From positions 62,001 to 126,000 of the forward strand of contig DIBV01000001.1 of the NCBI GenBank assembly GCA_002415085.1: a stretch of DNA of 64,000 nt, read 5' to 3'. Position 1 is the first letter of the stretch. Every line of letters begins with the position of its first letter. Both the position numbers and the translations under genes were made by a program. The notes beneath the pieces are model-generated. The model did no database searches and was not told where the DNA came from. It worked only from the letters and a program-made list of their open reading frames with translations. Shown here piece by piece: positions 18,775-28,131 of this stretch. This DNA comes from Arsukibacterium sp. UBA5043. Its GTDB lineage: Bacteria; Pseudomonadota; Gammaproteobacteria; Enterobacterales; Alteromonadaceae.

Positions 18775-19875
18775 ATGGTTATTGGGTTATGGCTGGCCAG
18801 TTTGCTACTGGCATTGTTGACGTTATTACCTTTGTGGCGGTTTGAGGCATGGTGGGTTCGCGGTCTTGATTTTCCGAGGCTGCAACTGGCGGTGCTGGCC
18901 GGGGTCATTGTAACTTTACAGCTGCTGTTTACTGATTTAACCCGGTTAAACCAATGGCCGATGTTGCTGATAAGTAGTGGCTGCCTGATATTTCAATTAT
19001 GGTGGATAGTGCCTTACACGCCGCTTTTTCGAAAAGAAGTGATGGCAACGACTGCCGATAACACCAAGCCCTGCATTGCTATTCTCAATGCGAACGTGCT
19101 GGGTCCAAATCGTAATGCGCAAGCACTGATTGATCTGGTTAATCAGCATCAGCCAGATATTCTGGTTACTCTGGAATCTAACAGCTGGTGGCAACAGCAA
19201 CTGGACCAGTTGAGCGACAAGTATGGTTACAGTGTTAAATGCCCGCTGGACAATTTATATGGTATGCACGTGTATTCCCGCTTGCCATTGCATAATACCG
19301 CCATTCAATTTTTGGTAGAAGATAATGTGCCATCTATTCATGCAGAGGCAGAGCTGGACGACGGTAGTCGGATTGCCGTACACTTTTTACATCCTGCGCC
19401 ACCCAGTCCGACTGAAAACCCCAGCTCTGAAGAACGTGACGCCGAGCTACTGGTGATGGCATCCAGTGTTAAGGATGTTAAAACACCGGTCATTGTCGCT
19501 GGAGATTTAAATGACGTGGCCTGGTCGGAAACAACCCGGTTGTTCAGGAAAATTAGTGGCTTACTTGATCCCCGCATTGGCCGGGGTATGTTTAACAGCT
19601 ATCATGCTGATTATCCTTTTATGCGTTGGCCACTAGACCATTTGTTTCATAGCAGCCATTTCACCTTGCAGCATTTGCAGCGCTTACCGTCTATTGGCTC
19701 AGATCATTTTCCAATGTTGATCAGGCTATGTTATACCGGCCAGCAGCGACCACAAGACGGGATTGATCCTGACCAGGATGATAAAGAATTGGCACAAGAC
19801 AAAATGATGGCGCAAGCAGTTAGCCCTGAGCAGGTTCACCGCCCCGAAGCTCTCGCGGTTGCCCGATTAAGTTAA
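18775..19875 (+). CDS. Membrane-anchored endonuclease/exonuclease/phosphatase protein
   Basis: A 366-residue protein. Three hydrophobic helices in the first ~85 residues place it in the inner membrane. The rest is an EEP domain: AILNANVLGPN (Asn metal ligand), PDILVTLESNSWW (Glu ligand), VIVAGDLNDVAWS (Asp/Asn pair) and SIGSDHFPMLI (catalytic Asp-His). This architecture resembles YafD-type proteins, whose activity is not defined. The terminal ~35 residues are Gln/Asp/Ala-rich and look disordered. It is probably independent of the M16 gene because a terminator separates them. Confidence 0.85.
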   Translation: MVIGLWLASLLLALLTLLPLWRFEAWWVRGLDFPRLQLAVLAGVIVTLQLLFTDLTRLNQWPMLLISSGCLIFQLWWIVPYTPLFRKEVMATTADNTKPCIAILNANVLGPNRNAQALIDLVNQHQPDILVTLESNSWWQQQLDQLSDKYGYSVKCPLDNLYGMHVYSRLPLHNTAIQFLVEDNVPSIHAEAELDDGSRIAVHFLHPAPPSPTENPSSEERDAELLVMASSVKDVKTPVIVAGDLNDVAWSETTRLFRKISGLLDPRIGRGMFNSYHADYPFMRWPLDHLFHSSHFTLQHLQRLPSIGSDHFPMLIRLCYTGQQRPQDGIDPDQDDKELAQDKMMAQAVSPEQVHRPEALAVARLS

Positions 19876-19946
19876 ATATGCTTTTTTTCTCCTGCTAGTG
19901 ACGTGCGCATTTTCAGATATGCTGACAGATTAACAACGGATTATTT

Positions 19947-20999
19947 ATGCAATATTCAGTACTTGGTAGTAGTAACATAGATGTCTCCCGCGTATGTTTA
20001 GGAACCATGACCTGGGGCACCCAAAATACCCAGCAAGATGCCGATGAACAGCTGGCATACGCTCTGGCGCATGGGGTTAATTTTATTGATACTGCTGAGA
20101 TGTATTCCGTGCCCCCCACCGCTGAATCTTATGGTGCTACGGAGCGGATAATTGGCGATTGGCTGCGCCGCAACAACGACAAGCGATCAGAACTTATTAT
20201 AGCCAGTAAAATGGCCGGTAGTGGTTTGTCGTATATCCGGGGTGGTGGCATCATGACGCCGGCAACACTGCGTCAGGCCGTCGATGACTCGTTAACCCGG
20301 CTGCAAACAGATTATCTGGATTTGTACCAGTTGCACTGGCCTAACCGGATATCTCCGCACTTTGGCCGGCATGGCGTTGGCCATATCAGCTTGTCTGAGG
20401 CAAACGCAACTGAGCAAACCGAGCAAATACTTGGCTTATTACAGGCACTGCAATACTGCGTTGATGCTGGCAAAATCCGCTTTTGCGGTTTATCAAATGA
20501 AACCCCCTGGGGTATTAGTCAGTATCTTAAGTTAAGCGCTGAGCACAACTTGCCAAAAATGGTGTCAATCCAGAATGAATTCAGCCTGTTACATACCAAA
20601 GACTGGCCCTATTTAATTGAACAATGTGTCCACGAAAACATCGCTTATCTGCCGTGGTCACCCTTAGCAGGGGGGGCCCTATCCGGAAAATATCTCAACG
20701 GTGCCAGACCAGATGGCAGTCGCTGGAGCATGCTGCAGCGCCATGGTCTGTTTCGTGACACGCCACAGTCTGAAAGGGCAGTAGCGGCGTTTACCGAGCT
20801 GGCTGCCAGTCATCAGCTCAATCCTGCCGTACTGGCTTTAGCCTGGGTTAATCAGACCGCAGGGGTAACTTCAACTATTATCGGTGCCACCAGCATGGCC
20901 CAGTTGCAGCAAAATATTGCGGCCTTTAGTTTAACGCTCAATCAGGCGGTAACTGAAGATATCAGTCAGTATCTCAGGCAATACCCTATGCCATTTTAA
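19947..20999 (+). CDS. tas: NADP(H)-dependent aldo/keto reductase, Tas-like
   Basis: A 350-residue soluble TIM-barrel enzyme. Conserved features: VCLGTMTWGTQN at the N-terminus, the catalytic Asp-Tyr in NFIDTAEMYS, Lys in IASKMAG, His in LYQLHWPN, and the NADP-binding segments PWSPLAGGALSGKYLNG and IIGATSMAQLQQNI. The insertion MYSVPPTAESYGATERIIGDWL is typical of E. coli Tas (346 residues), a protein named for suppression of tyrosine auxotrophy. Physiological substrate not established. Monocistronic, 71 bp after the EEP gene. Confidence 0.9.
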   Translation: MQYSVLGSSNIDVSRVCLGTMTWGTQNTQQDADEQLAYALAHGVNFIDTAEMYSVPPTAESYGATERIIGDWLRRNNDKRSELIIASKMAGSGLSYIRGGGIMTPATLRQAVDDSLTRLQTDYLDLYQLHWPNRISPHFGRHGVGHISLSEANATEQTEQILGLLQALQYCVDAGKIRFCGLSNETPWGISQYLKLSAEHNLPKMVSIQNEFSLLHTKDWPYLIEQCVHENIAYLPWSPLAGGALSGKYLNGARPDGSRWSMLQRHGLFRDTPQSERAVAAFTELAASHQLNPAVLALAWVNQTAGVTSTIIGATSMAQLQQNIAAFSLTLNQAVTEDISQYLRQYPMPF

Positions 21000-21119
21000 C
21001 TTCTGACTATTGCCGGCGGCAGTAAAAATTAGCGCAATGGCAGCTTGTGAAGTCAGTATCGAGCCATTAAGCTCAATACCAGCGCGTATATTCTGAAAAG
21101 TAGTGGAATGTAAATCACC

Positions 21120-21935
21120 ATGAAGCAAATGATAGAGCAGGCAACTAACTTACCCAGTATTCCACAAGTGCTGCAAAAGCTAATCGCCACTATGAACGAT
21201 GAGGACACATCGACTGATAAGCTGGCTACTATTATCAGCAATGATCAGACCATTACTGCTAAGGTACTGCGTTTAGCCAATTCGGTCCACTTTGGTCGTC
21301 AGCGCAAGGTTGGCTCGGTTAAAGACGCGTTAGTTGTGCTTGGGCGCGATACTCTGCGCACTCTGGTGTTATCAATCGGCCTGGTATCAAGCTTTAAGGC
21401 GCCGGCCACCTTCGATTTAAATGCTTTTTGGCGCCGCTCGTTTATGCTGGCGAACCGGGCAAAATGGCTGGCTAAATTAAACAAGTCTGATCCGGAAATA
21501 GCCTATACCTGTGGTTTACTGCATGGTATTGGTGAATATCTTATTCATATTATCGAGCCTGAGTTGGCAAAAACCATCGATGAGCAGGTAGAGGGGGGCG
21601 CTGCAAGGCGCAAAACCCAGCTGGAATTATTCGGGTTTGACTACACTATGGCCGGCAGTGAACTGGCCAGATACTGGAAATTTCCGGACGATATTGCAGA
21701 TGCGATTTTGTGGCAGCAACAACCGGCCGGCAGTGGTGCGCTATTACCTTATGCTACCCTGTTATATCTGGCCCGCTATATGATTTTATACCGCGAGCAG
21801 GTAAGCGCTGGCAATTTTGATGAGTTGCCGGTGAAGTTAATTCATGCCGCCCATATGAACCTGGACGATACTTACAGCAGAATGCGTGATTTCACCGAAG
21901 ATAATGAAGATATTATGGCGATGCTGCAGCAATAA
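21120..21935 (+). CDS. HDOD domain protein
   Basis: A 271-residue cytoplasmic protein consisting of one HDOD domain: LPSIPQVLQKLIATMNDEDTS, ISNDQTITAKVLRLANS, VLGRDTLRTLVLSIG, and a degenerate HD region (CGLLHGIGEYL). HDOD domains are non-catalytic relatives of HD hydrolases found in two-component and stress signalling. No receiver or GGDEF domain is attached. The next gene starts 21 bp downstream, so the two may form an operon. Confidence 0.9.
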   Translation: MKQMIEQATNLPSIPQVLQKLIATMNDEDTSTDKLATIISNDQTITAKVLRLANSVHFGRQRKVGSVKDALVVLGRDTLRTLVLSIGLVSSFKAPATFDLNAFWRRSFMLANRAKWLAKLNKSDPEIAYTCGLLHGIGEYLIHIIEPELAKTIDEQVEGGAARRKTQLELFGFDYTMAGSELARYWKFPDDIADAILWQQQPAGSGALLPYATLLYLARYMILYREQVSAGNFDELPVKLIHAAHMNLDDTYSRMRDFTEDNEDIMAMLQQ

Positions 21936-21956
21936 ATCAAAGTAGAGGAGAGCGAC

Positions 21957-22475
21957 ATGACCACAGTAAAGCAGGTGTTAGCCTTAATCGTTTTGGGGTT
22001 GGTATTAATTGGCTATCACCCTCAATGTCTGGCGGATCCTACCATCCCGGATCACTTTAACCAGCCTGCAGAAAATCTGATAACCGGCGGCCAGCCGTCG
22101 CAGGCCGATCTGAAGCAGCTTAAAGAGGCGGGGATCAGCAAAGTCATTAACCTGCGCGGGCCAGATGAACCAATTTCTTTTGACGAGCAAGCGGCGGCGG
22201 AAGCACTAGGCCTAACTTATATTTCGCTGCCGGTTGCCGGGGCCGGTGATGTCACCGTCGAGAAAGCCAGAGCGCTGTATCAGCATTTGCAAAGTGATGA
22301 CAAGATACTGATTCACTGCGCGTCGGGTAACAGAGTGGGTGCGTTACTGGCTATTGGTGCGCATGACATCAATGGTAAACCCATTACGGAATCGCTGGAA
22401 TTTGGCCGCGCCGCAGGGTTAAGCTCACTGGAACCGACGGTACGTTCAGTGCTGAACGTACAGACTCAACAATAA
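21957..22475 (+). CDS. Exported DUF442 / dual-specificity-phosphatase-like protein
   Basis: A 172-residue protein with a signal peptide (residues 1-26, ending CLADP). The mature part has the phosphatase-type P-loop HCASGNRVG (CX5R, active-site Cys near residue 121) and a preceding general-acid-region segment. It opens with NLITGGQPSQADLKQLKEAG, typical of the beta-lactamase-hydrolase-like (DUF442/TIGR01244) family. Substrate unknown. AGAGGAGAG precedes the ATG; the 21-bp gap after the HDOD gene suggests cotranscription. Confidence 0.87.
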   Translation: MTTVKQVLALIVLGLVLIGYHPQCLADPTIPDHFNQPAENLITGGQPSQADLKQLKEAGISKVINLRGPDEPISFDEQAAAEALGLTYISLPVAGAGDVTVEKARALYQHLQSDDKILIHCASGNRVGALLAIGAHDINGKPITESLEFGRAAGLSSLEPTVRSVLNVQTQQ

Positions 22476-22522
22476 CACAATTTTTGTTCAGCGTTGAGCT
22501 GGCCAGCGGTGGTTTGCGTCGG

Positions 22523-22963
22523 TTATGTTGCCGATAGCCCAAGCAGCGCAAACATCACTATGTGGCTGACAGCTACCACGACGGTTAAAGCATTGCGCAG
22601 GCTTTGGTAGTTTTTGCTGTAACGCTGGTTAATGCCGCTGCTGAATTCGGCAAGGCGTAGCAATAAAAACAGTAAAGCCTGCAATAGCAGAAAATAGTCT
22701 GGTAATAGCGCCAGGCAGATAATACTGATAACCGGAAAACTCACTGCCAGCAGTGCCAGCTTGCCTGGTCCAGATGGTTTTCCGGCCGGTTGATATAATA
22801 CCGGCCATAACACGCCGGCCATAAAACCCAGAATAAGTGCGCTGAATAGCTGATAAAGCTGCAGCAACTGGGCGCCTGGCGCCAGCCACTGCATATGGTA
22901 AGCCAGAGGCAGCAGGACAAAAGGCAGCAAGCCTGCGAAGCCCAGAATATTAATGAGTTTCAT
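22523..22963 (-). CDS. Small integral membrane protein, DUF3429-like
   Basis: A 146-residue protein with four predicted membrane helices (around residues 5-25, 35-55, 68-100 and 120-143). The start GFAGLLPFVLLPLAY and LILGFMAGVLWPVLY segments recall DUF3429 proteins, which have a similar FxGxxxW pattern; this assignment is from memory. The start ATG 22963 has GAGG upstream. The gene lies 47 bp downstream of the SbtA-like permease on the same strand, so it may be in that operon. Confidence 0.7.
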   Translation of the reverse strand: MKLINILGFAGLLPFVLLPLAYHMQWLAPGAQLLQLYQLFSALILGFMAGVLWPVLYQPAGKPSGPGKLALLAVSFPVISIICLALLPDYFLLLQALLFLLLRLAEFSSGINQRYSKNYQSLRNALTVVVAVSHIVMFALLGLSAT

Positions 22964-23010
22964 GATTTACCTCGTATTTTCAGCTGTTACGCAACATACG
23001 CTGTCTGTGA

Positions 23011-23946
23011 TCAGATTAGCAGCGCGTTAATCCAGCTTAAATACAGAGGTAAGCCAATTAACACATTGAGCGGGAAGGTAATACCCAGCGCTGCCAACAG
23101 GGCCAGACCAATATCGGCTTCTGGGATTGCCGCCCGGATTGCCGCAGGGGCAGCAATATACGACGCACTGGCCATTAAGCCTGCCAGGACTAGAATACTG
23201 CCGCTGCTTAGCCCCAGCAGTAAGCCCAGGCCAATACCAAACCAAGCCAGGATAAACGGCGCCAGTAGCGCAAATAACATCAGTCGCCACTGTTTTACTG
23301 GCAGCGGCGAGCAGACTTTGGCGGTACACAAGCCCATTTCCAGTAAAAACAATGCCAGCAGAGTACTGAAGCCACCCACTAATACCGGGGTTATACCCGA
23401 TAAACCATCTTTACCGTAAATCCATCCAATCAGCAGGCCACCTCCTAATAGCAGCACGCCGCGGCTGGTCAGCGCTTCATGTAATATCGCCAGTGAACCA
23501 GCCTTACTGCCATTAATATAGCGGTACAACCATAACATAGTAACAATAGCGGGTAGCTCCAGCAGCACCAGATAAAGGGTGGTTTGCGGTGCCATTGGCA
23601 AATTGTGATGCAGAGCCAGCGCCATCACGACCGCAAAGGTACCTGCACTGACCGAGCCATAATGGGCGGCTACGCTGGCGGCATTGGCGCTGCTAAGTTT
23701 CACTGCTCTTCGAAGTAGTGGATACAATAGTAGCGGTAATACCACACCAGTTGCCGCTATTAGGCCAAGTTCCGGTAATATTGGCAGTAGCGGCACGCCA
23801 TGCAATGCCATACCGCCCTTTAAACCTAGGGTTAGCATCAGTAAGATTGACAGGGTTTCATAGATTGGCAGCGGGACTTTTAAATCTGATTTTACTAAGC
23901 CGGCCAGCAGGCCCAGGGCAAAAAAAGCAATAACAACATCAGGCAT
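23011..23946 (-). CDS. SbtA-type sodium-dependent bicarbonate transporter family permease
   Basis: I place the start at ATG 23946, with GGAG eight bases upstream, rather than the longer frame opening at 23976. The 311-residue product has about ten membrane helices. Family markers are PIYETLSILLMLTLGLKGG, VAAHYGSVSAGTFAV (the HYGSVS signature), LFLLEMGL and SASYIAAPAAIRAAIPEA. SbtA in cyanobacteria imports bicarbonate with sodium, but relatives in heterotrophs have unproven substrates. No PII-like SbtB partner is adjacent. Confidence 0.88.
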   Translation of the reverse strand: MPDVVIAFFALGLLAGLVKSDLKVPLPIYETLSILLMLTLGLKGGMALHGVPLLPILPELGLIAATGVVLPLLLYPLLRRAVKLSSANAASVAAHYGSVSAGTFAVVMALALHHNLPMAPQTTLYLVLLELPAIVTMLWLYRYINGSKAGSLAILHEALTSRGVLLLGGGLLIGWIYGKDGLSGITPVLVGGFSTLLALFLLEMGLCTAKVCSPLPVKQWRLMLFALLAPFILAWFGIGLGLLLGLSSGSILVLAGLMASASYIAAPAAIRAAIPEADIGLALLAALGITFPLNVLIGLPLYLSWINALLI

Positions 23947-24039
23947 TAAGGTGCTCCGCTGAGTAAATTTAGCCAAGTGTGCCAGAATACAATTGCTAAT
24001 GCATGGCGAATATTCTTGTTTCAGCGGATTACTGGCACA

Positions 24040-24387
24040 TTAACTGACGCCGTACAGCAACTCTATCCGTTCCTGCTCTGTTAAAATACCGGTCAAAATA
24101 GTGCGGCGACGCAGTTTACACATACGCTCACCTTCATCAAGCACCTCTCGTTGAAACAACTCGGGCTGGTCGATGCAATCAAGAATACTATGCCAGTGAA
24201 TATAGGCGCTGTGTCTTAGCTGACCGGCCTGATAGCGTTGCTCCAGCCGCTGATAAATATCGGCTATCCGTGAAGGTTCAGCCAATAGCTTGGCAACAAT
24301 GGCCTGGTGCAGCCGTAATATCTGTTTATCGGTGGCATCATGCGCTTTGGTCGTCGGGCGATTAAGCCTGGTTCTGCGTGGTCTCAC
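24040..24387 (-). CDS. Unknown protein coupled to DCC oxidoreductase gene
   Basis: I choose GTG 24387 because it overlaps the TGA of the preceding DCC gene in the classical GTGA arrangement, implying translational coupling; a TTG at 24396 is the alternative. The 115-residue product is soluble and rich in Arg, Gln and His, starting with a basic segment (RPRRTRLNRP). It is probably all-helical (DKQILRLHQAIVAKLL, DIYQRLEQRYQAGQL, WHSILDCIDQ). I recognise no family or catalytic motif. Its coupling suggests a role with the DCC protein. Confidence 0.72.
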   Translation of the reverse strand: MRPRRTRLNRPTTKAHDATDKQILRLHQAIVAKLLAEPSRIADIYQRLEQRYQAGQLRHSAYIHWHSILDCIDQPELFQREVLDEGERMCKLRRRTILTGILTEQERIELLYGVS

Positions 24388-24731
24388 AACGTACAATCAC
24401 CCTCGGTGCAATTTGCCCGCTTGCGCGCCCACAACGCATAAGCTTTGCTGGCCAGCCAATAACAGGGCGGCAGGCGCAAAAAAGCCACCAGTTTGCGGTA
24501 ACCCGCCAGTTGCCAGTAATGCAGACTGGCATCGATTCCGATAATAAAATGATCCTGATCCCATAAATGAATTTGCCGCATCATCGCGCCCTTACTTACC
24601 CCGGCAAAACCACTAAAACCATCAGTACTAATGTCGACCAGTTGCAGGTGTGGGCTGAGTTTCGGCGCTAAAGCGCCAATTTCACGCTGACACAGCTTGC
24701 AGCTACCATCATAAAACAGTTTTTTCATCAT
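24384..24731 (-). CDS. DCC (DUF393) thiol-disulfide oxidoreductase-like protein
   Basis: A 115-residue thioredoxin-fold protein. The family-naming motif is at the N-terminus: LFYDGSCKLCQREIGALA, with the DxxCxxC dithiol. ISTDGFSGFAGVSKGAMMRQIHLWD and the later RLPPCYWLASKAYALWARKR region also match DUF393. The biochemical role of the family is not settled; a redox function is inferred from the CxxC. It precedes and overlaps by 4 bp an unknown gene. Confidence 0.9.
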   Translation of the reverse strand: MMKKLFYDGSCKLCQREIGALAPKLSPHLQLVDISTDGFSGFAGVSKGAMMRQIHLWDQDHFIIGIDASLHYWQLAGYRKLVAFLRLPPCYWLASKAYALWARKRANCTEGDCTL

Positions 24732-24782
24732 CAGAGCCAGTTTGTCACCATGGCACCTGTTACGGTGCCAGCTGTATTTCGA

Positions 24783-26642
24783 TCAATCTCTTTTAAGTAA
24801 CAGTTCATCAACGCTACCCTGGGCCAGCGGGTGATAACCCGGCCGGGCTTGCTGATACACTTTTTTCGCAAAAGCCAACCCTTCCGGTGTGATGGCTAGC
24901 TGCTTATAAAGCGGAATAATCAGTTTACGCCGGCCAATATTGATTAAGTATTGCTCAAGTTGCGGCATAATTTGCTGATAACCGGTCTTCAACGCCAGTA
25001 AATACCAGGCATGGGCAATTTCGCTATTGGCTGACTGGGTCAGGGCAAACGCGGCATCCAGGCTGGCTAATTGCTGCTGGCTGATCGTCATTGGCAGATT
25101 ATTAATAAAATACAGCCACTCATGCACGGTCCAGTTTTGCGTTGGCAGGGCGTTGAGCGCTGTTTTGCCGGCTAACCAATTGTTTGCATGCTGTTGTACC
25201 TGATTAAACGCATCAGATTGCGGTGCTGGCGTGGTGGCCGGTAAGCCCGGCTGATAGATCCAGGTTTTTGCCTGTTCTAGAGACACCAAGTCCGGATATT
25301 TTTGCAATAAGTTAGTATTCAGATACTGAACAAACGTGGCAGTATCGATACTCTGAAAGGCGTGATCAGCAAAGTACTGGCGGACGAACGGGTCAAATTT
25401 ATCGCGGCCAAATTGTTGCTCCAGATACATTAAAAATAACTGACCTTTGGTGTAAGGAACACCGCTGAACGCATCGTCCGGATCGCGGCCCTGTAAGTCG
25501 ATGTGTAAAATACTGTCGTTGGCACTGAGGGTTGTCAGCTCGTCCTGCAGCGCCTGCGCCGATAACGCTTGCTCCATCACAGCGCGGTCTACACCAAACA
25601 CCTGCTCCATAATCCGGTTTTCAACATAAGAGGTGAACCCTTCGTTTAACCACAAATCACGCCAGGTAGCGTTGGTAACCAAATTACCTGACCAGGAATG
25701 GGCCAGCTCATGCGCAATCAAACTGACCAGACTGGCATCACCGGCGACAACTGTCGGGGTAATAAAGCTCAGCACCGGGTTTTCCATGCCGCCAAACGGG
25801 AAGCTGGGCGGTAAGATCAGCAAATCGTAGCGACCCCAGCGATATTCGCCATACAGTTGTTCGGTGGCATCAATCATTGCCTGCGTGCTGGCAAACTCTT
25901 TTGCCGCTGCATCCAGAATATAGGCCTCAGCATAAACGCCGGTTTGTTCGCTCATTGCTTTAAACTGCAAATCACCTGCGGCAATGGCAATTAAATAGGC
26001 AGGTATTGCCCGTGGCATAGTAAATTGATAGTCGCCGTCACGAGCGGTGGTCGGGTCGTTTGGTGCACTCATTACCACCAGTACGTCGTCCGGGCTTTGG
26101 ATCCTCGCACTGTAGGTTAATCTTACCGCTGGCGTGTCCTGTACCGGTATCCAGCTACGGGCATGGATAGCCTGATTCTGACTGAACATAAACGGCGTGG
26201 TCTTCGCGGCAGTTTGCTCCGGGCTCAGCCACTGCAGGCCGGAAGCCTCAGCGGTGGAGTGATAATAAATCCGCAGCGTTTTTGCCTGAAAACCGGCATT
26301 AACGGTTAACTTACTGCCAAGCACCGGATCCCGTTCTGCCAGACTGTAGGGCGCAGGTTGCCAGCTGCCATCAGCAGCTTTAGCATAGACTTGCTTAATC
26401 ACCAGATCACGGGTATCGAGCAATACTGTTGTTTCAGTGCTGTCCAGCCAGTTAAGGTTTAAATCGGCAAAGCCAGTTAAGGTTTTTTGCTGAAAATCGA
26501 TGGCTAAATCAAGATTCAGATGCTTGATGGTTACCTGCTGGTAGTTGGCGTAAGTATAGTTATCAGCAGTGTCGGCAGCAGCGCCCTTGCTGAACAGGGT
26601 GAGCAGCAGCACACCGAGCATAACAGTCATGCGACGTAACAT
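24783..26642 (-). CDS. M1 family aminopeptidase, exported
   Basis: A 619-residue protein with a signal peptide (residues 1-22). M1 signatures: exopeptidase motif GGMEN at 284-288, zinc motif HELAHSW at 311-317 and the second Glu ligand at 334 (NEGF), giving the HExxHx18E arrangement. The overall order (N-terminal beta domain, catalytic domain, C-terminal helical repeat with [15 protein letters not shown]) resembles leukotriene-A4-hydrolase-like M1 enzymes. It probably trims peptides in the periplasm. It is divergent from the DUF2254 gene (140-bp gap). Confidence 0.93.
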   Translation of the reverse strand: MLRRMTVMLGVLLLTLFSKGAAADTADNYTYANYQQVTIKHLNLDLAIDFQQKTLTGFADLNLNWLDSTETTVLLDTRDLVIKQVYAKAADGSWQPAPYSLAERDPVLGSKLTVNAGFQAKTLRIYYHSTAEASGLQWLSPEQTAAKTTPFMFSQNQAIHARSWIPVQDTPAVRLTYSARIQSPDDVLVVMSAPNDPTTARDGDYQFTMPRAIPAYLIAIAAGDLQFKAMSEQTGVYAEAYILDAAAKEFASTQAMIDATEQLYGEYRWGRYDLLILPPSFPFGGMENPVLSFITPTVVAGDASLVSLIAHELAHSWSGNLVTNATWRDLWLNEGFTSYVENRIMEQVFGVDRAVMEQALSAQALQDELTTLSANDSILHIDLQGRDPDDAFSGVPYTKGQLFLMYLEQQFGRDKFDPFVRQYFADHAFQSIDTATFVQYLNTNLLQKYPDLVSLEQAKTWIYQPGLPATTPAPQSDAFNQVQQHANNWLAGKTALNALPTQNWTVHEWLYFINNLPMTISQQQLASLDAAFALTQSANSEIAHAWYLLALKTGYQQIMPQLEQYLINIGRRKLIIPLYKQLAITPEGLAFAKKVYQQARPGYHPLAQGSVDELLLKRD

Positions 26643-26782
26643 AGTTGTTCCTTAATAAAATTGGCCACCTCAGTTTAATACTAAAGCGCCGGCAGGCAAA
26701 GTTCGGCTTTACGTTGCCATTTACTTGTGTCAGGGCAAGGCATTGGTTATGTTGAAACTCTGACACATGACAGGACCAGCGT

Positions 26783-28027
26783 ATGCTATCAAAATGGGGT
26801 TGGAAGTTACTGCAGTTAAGCCGCAAGCTGTGGGTGCGGATATCGCTGTTTACCGTACTGGCTTTTTTTACCCCCGGGCTAGGGGTGTTGTTCAGTGATC
26901 TGATACCAGATTCGCTTGGCGTGGCGATTGGCTCTGATGCAGCAGAGAAAATTCTGACCATTTTGGCCACCAGCATGCTGACCGTTACCACCTTTTCTTT
27001 AAGTGTGATGGTGGCGGCGTTTAATGCCGCTTCAACCGGTGTATCGCCACGGGCAACCCGATTGCTGATGGCAGACAGTACCACTCAGAACGCCCTGGCT
27101 ACTTTTGTCGGCTCATTTTTGTATAGCATCGTTGGCATAGTGTTACTTAGTGCGGATGTCTATGGCGAAAGTGGCCGGGTGGTGCTGTTTATCATTACCA
27201 TTGCGGTGATTCTTTTAATTGTGGTCACCATTTTAATCTGGATTGAGCATTTATCGAGCCTGGGCCGGGTAGGTGAAACGGCTAACCGGGTGGAAGACGA
27301 AGCCTACAAAGCCGTGAGGCGCTGTGAAGAGCACCCCTGGCTGGATGCAAATCAACTAAAAACACTCGACGATATCCCCTCTGGGGCCACTGCTGTCTGT
27401 ACAGAACAAATTGGTTATATTCAGCATATTGACGTTAAGGCATTACAGGAATGGGCGGTAAGGCATGACGCTGAAATTTATATTGCCAGTTTGCCCGGTG
27501 CTTTTGTGCTTAAAGAGCGGCCACTAATGTGGCTCAAGGGCAACCACGTCCAGCCTGATCAGCCGTTACTAAATGCATTTTCACTCGGTGATTACCGTAA
27601 TTTTGATCAAGACCCACGATTTGGCTTGATAGTACTGGCAGAAATTGCCTCCAAAGCATTATCACCGGCGATTAATGACCCGGGGACCGCAATTGAGATT
27701 ATCGGCCGGGGGATCAGAGTGCTTAGTAACTGGCCACCGGAAAATTATCAACAAGACGTCAAGTTCGATCGGGTCTGGGCCCCTGAAGTTCAGCTGGATG
27801 AGTTATTTAATGATTTCTTCACGGCAATTGCCCGCGATGGCGCGGCCCACATTGAAATTCAAATTCGGCTGCAAAAAGCCTTTCTGGCGTTGGCCACTTA
27901 TGGTCCGGAATTCAGACACTGTGCCCGCAAACATGCCGCCGCCGCATTAGCCAGGGCTGAACTGGCAATCAGTTATCAGGCTGACATCGCTTTACTGAAA
28001 AGGCTGAATAAACAATTAGATGATTAA
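26783..28027 (+). CDS. DUF2254 membrane protein
   Basis: A 414-residue protein. The N-terminal ~150 residues hold four membrane helices (for example ISLFTVLAFFTPGLGVLF and VVLFIITIAVILLIVVTILIW), with ILTILATSMLTVTTFSLSVMVAAFNAASTGVSPRA between them, the typical DUF2254 core. The rest is cytoplasmic with a SPAINDPGTAIEII motif (around residue 290) conserved in the family. Function is unknown. The gene is alone, with the selD gene starting about 100 bp downstream. Confidence 0.9.
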   Translation: MLSKWGWKLLQLSRKLWVRISLFTVLAFFTPGLGVLFSDLIPDSLGVAIGSDAAEKILTILATSMLTVTTFSLSVMVAAFNAASTGVSPRATRLLMADSTTQNALATFVGSFLYSIVGIVLLSADVYGESGRVVLFIITIAVILLIVVTILIWIEHLSSLGRVGETANRVEDEAYKAVRRCEEHPWLDANQLKTLDDIPSGATAVCTEQIGYIQHIDVKALQEWAVRHDAEIYIASLPGAFVLKERPLMWLKGNHVQPDQPLLNAFSLGDYRNFDQDPRFGLIVLAEIASKALSPAINDPGTAIEIIGRGIRVLSNWPPENYQQDVKFDRVWAPEVQLDELFNDFFTAIARDGAAHIEIQIRLQKAFLALATYGPEFRHCARKHAAAALARAELAISYQADIALLKRLNKQLDD

Positions 28028-28131
28028 GCGGCTTAAAGCCGCACCGGTGATTCAACGCCAAAACATGCCTTGTTATTACAAAGGGCTTTGGGTATGTTGG
28101 CATTATTACGTTGTTACCCGATAGGGTTGTT

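Noticed and set aside
22895-23419. 174-codon plus-strand ORF
   Set aside because: It lies antisense to the SbtA-like permease and DUF3429-like genes, whose proteins have clear family motifs; its composition is that of a shadow frame.
26563-27084. 173-codon minus-strand ORF across the divergent gap
   Set aside because: It overlaps the starts of the M1 peptidase and DUF2254 genes and shows no family features.
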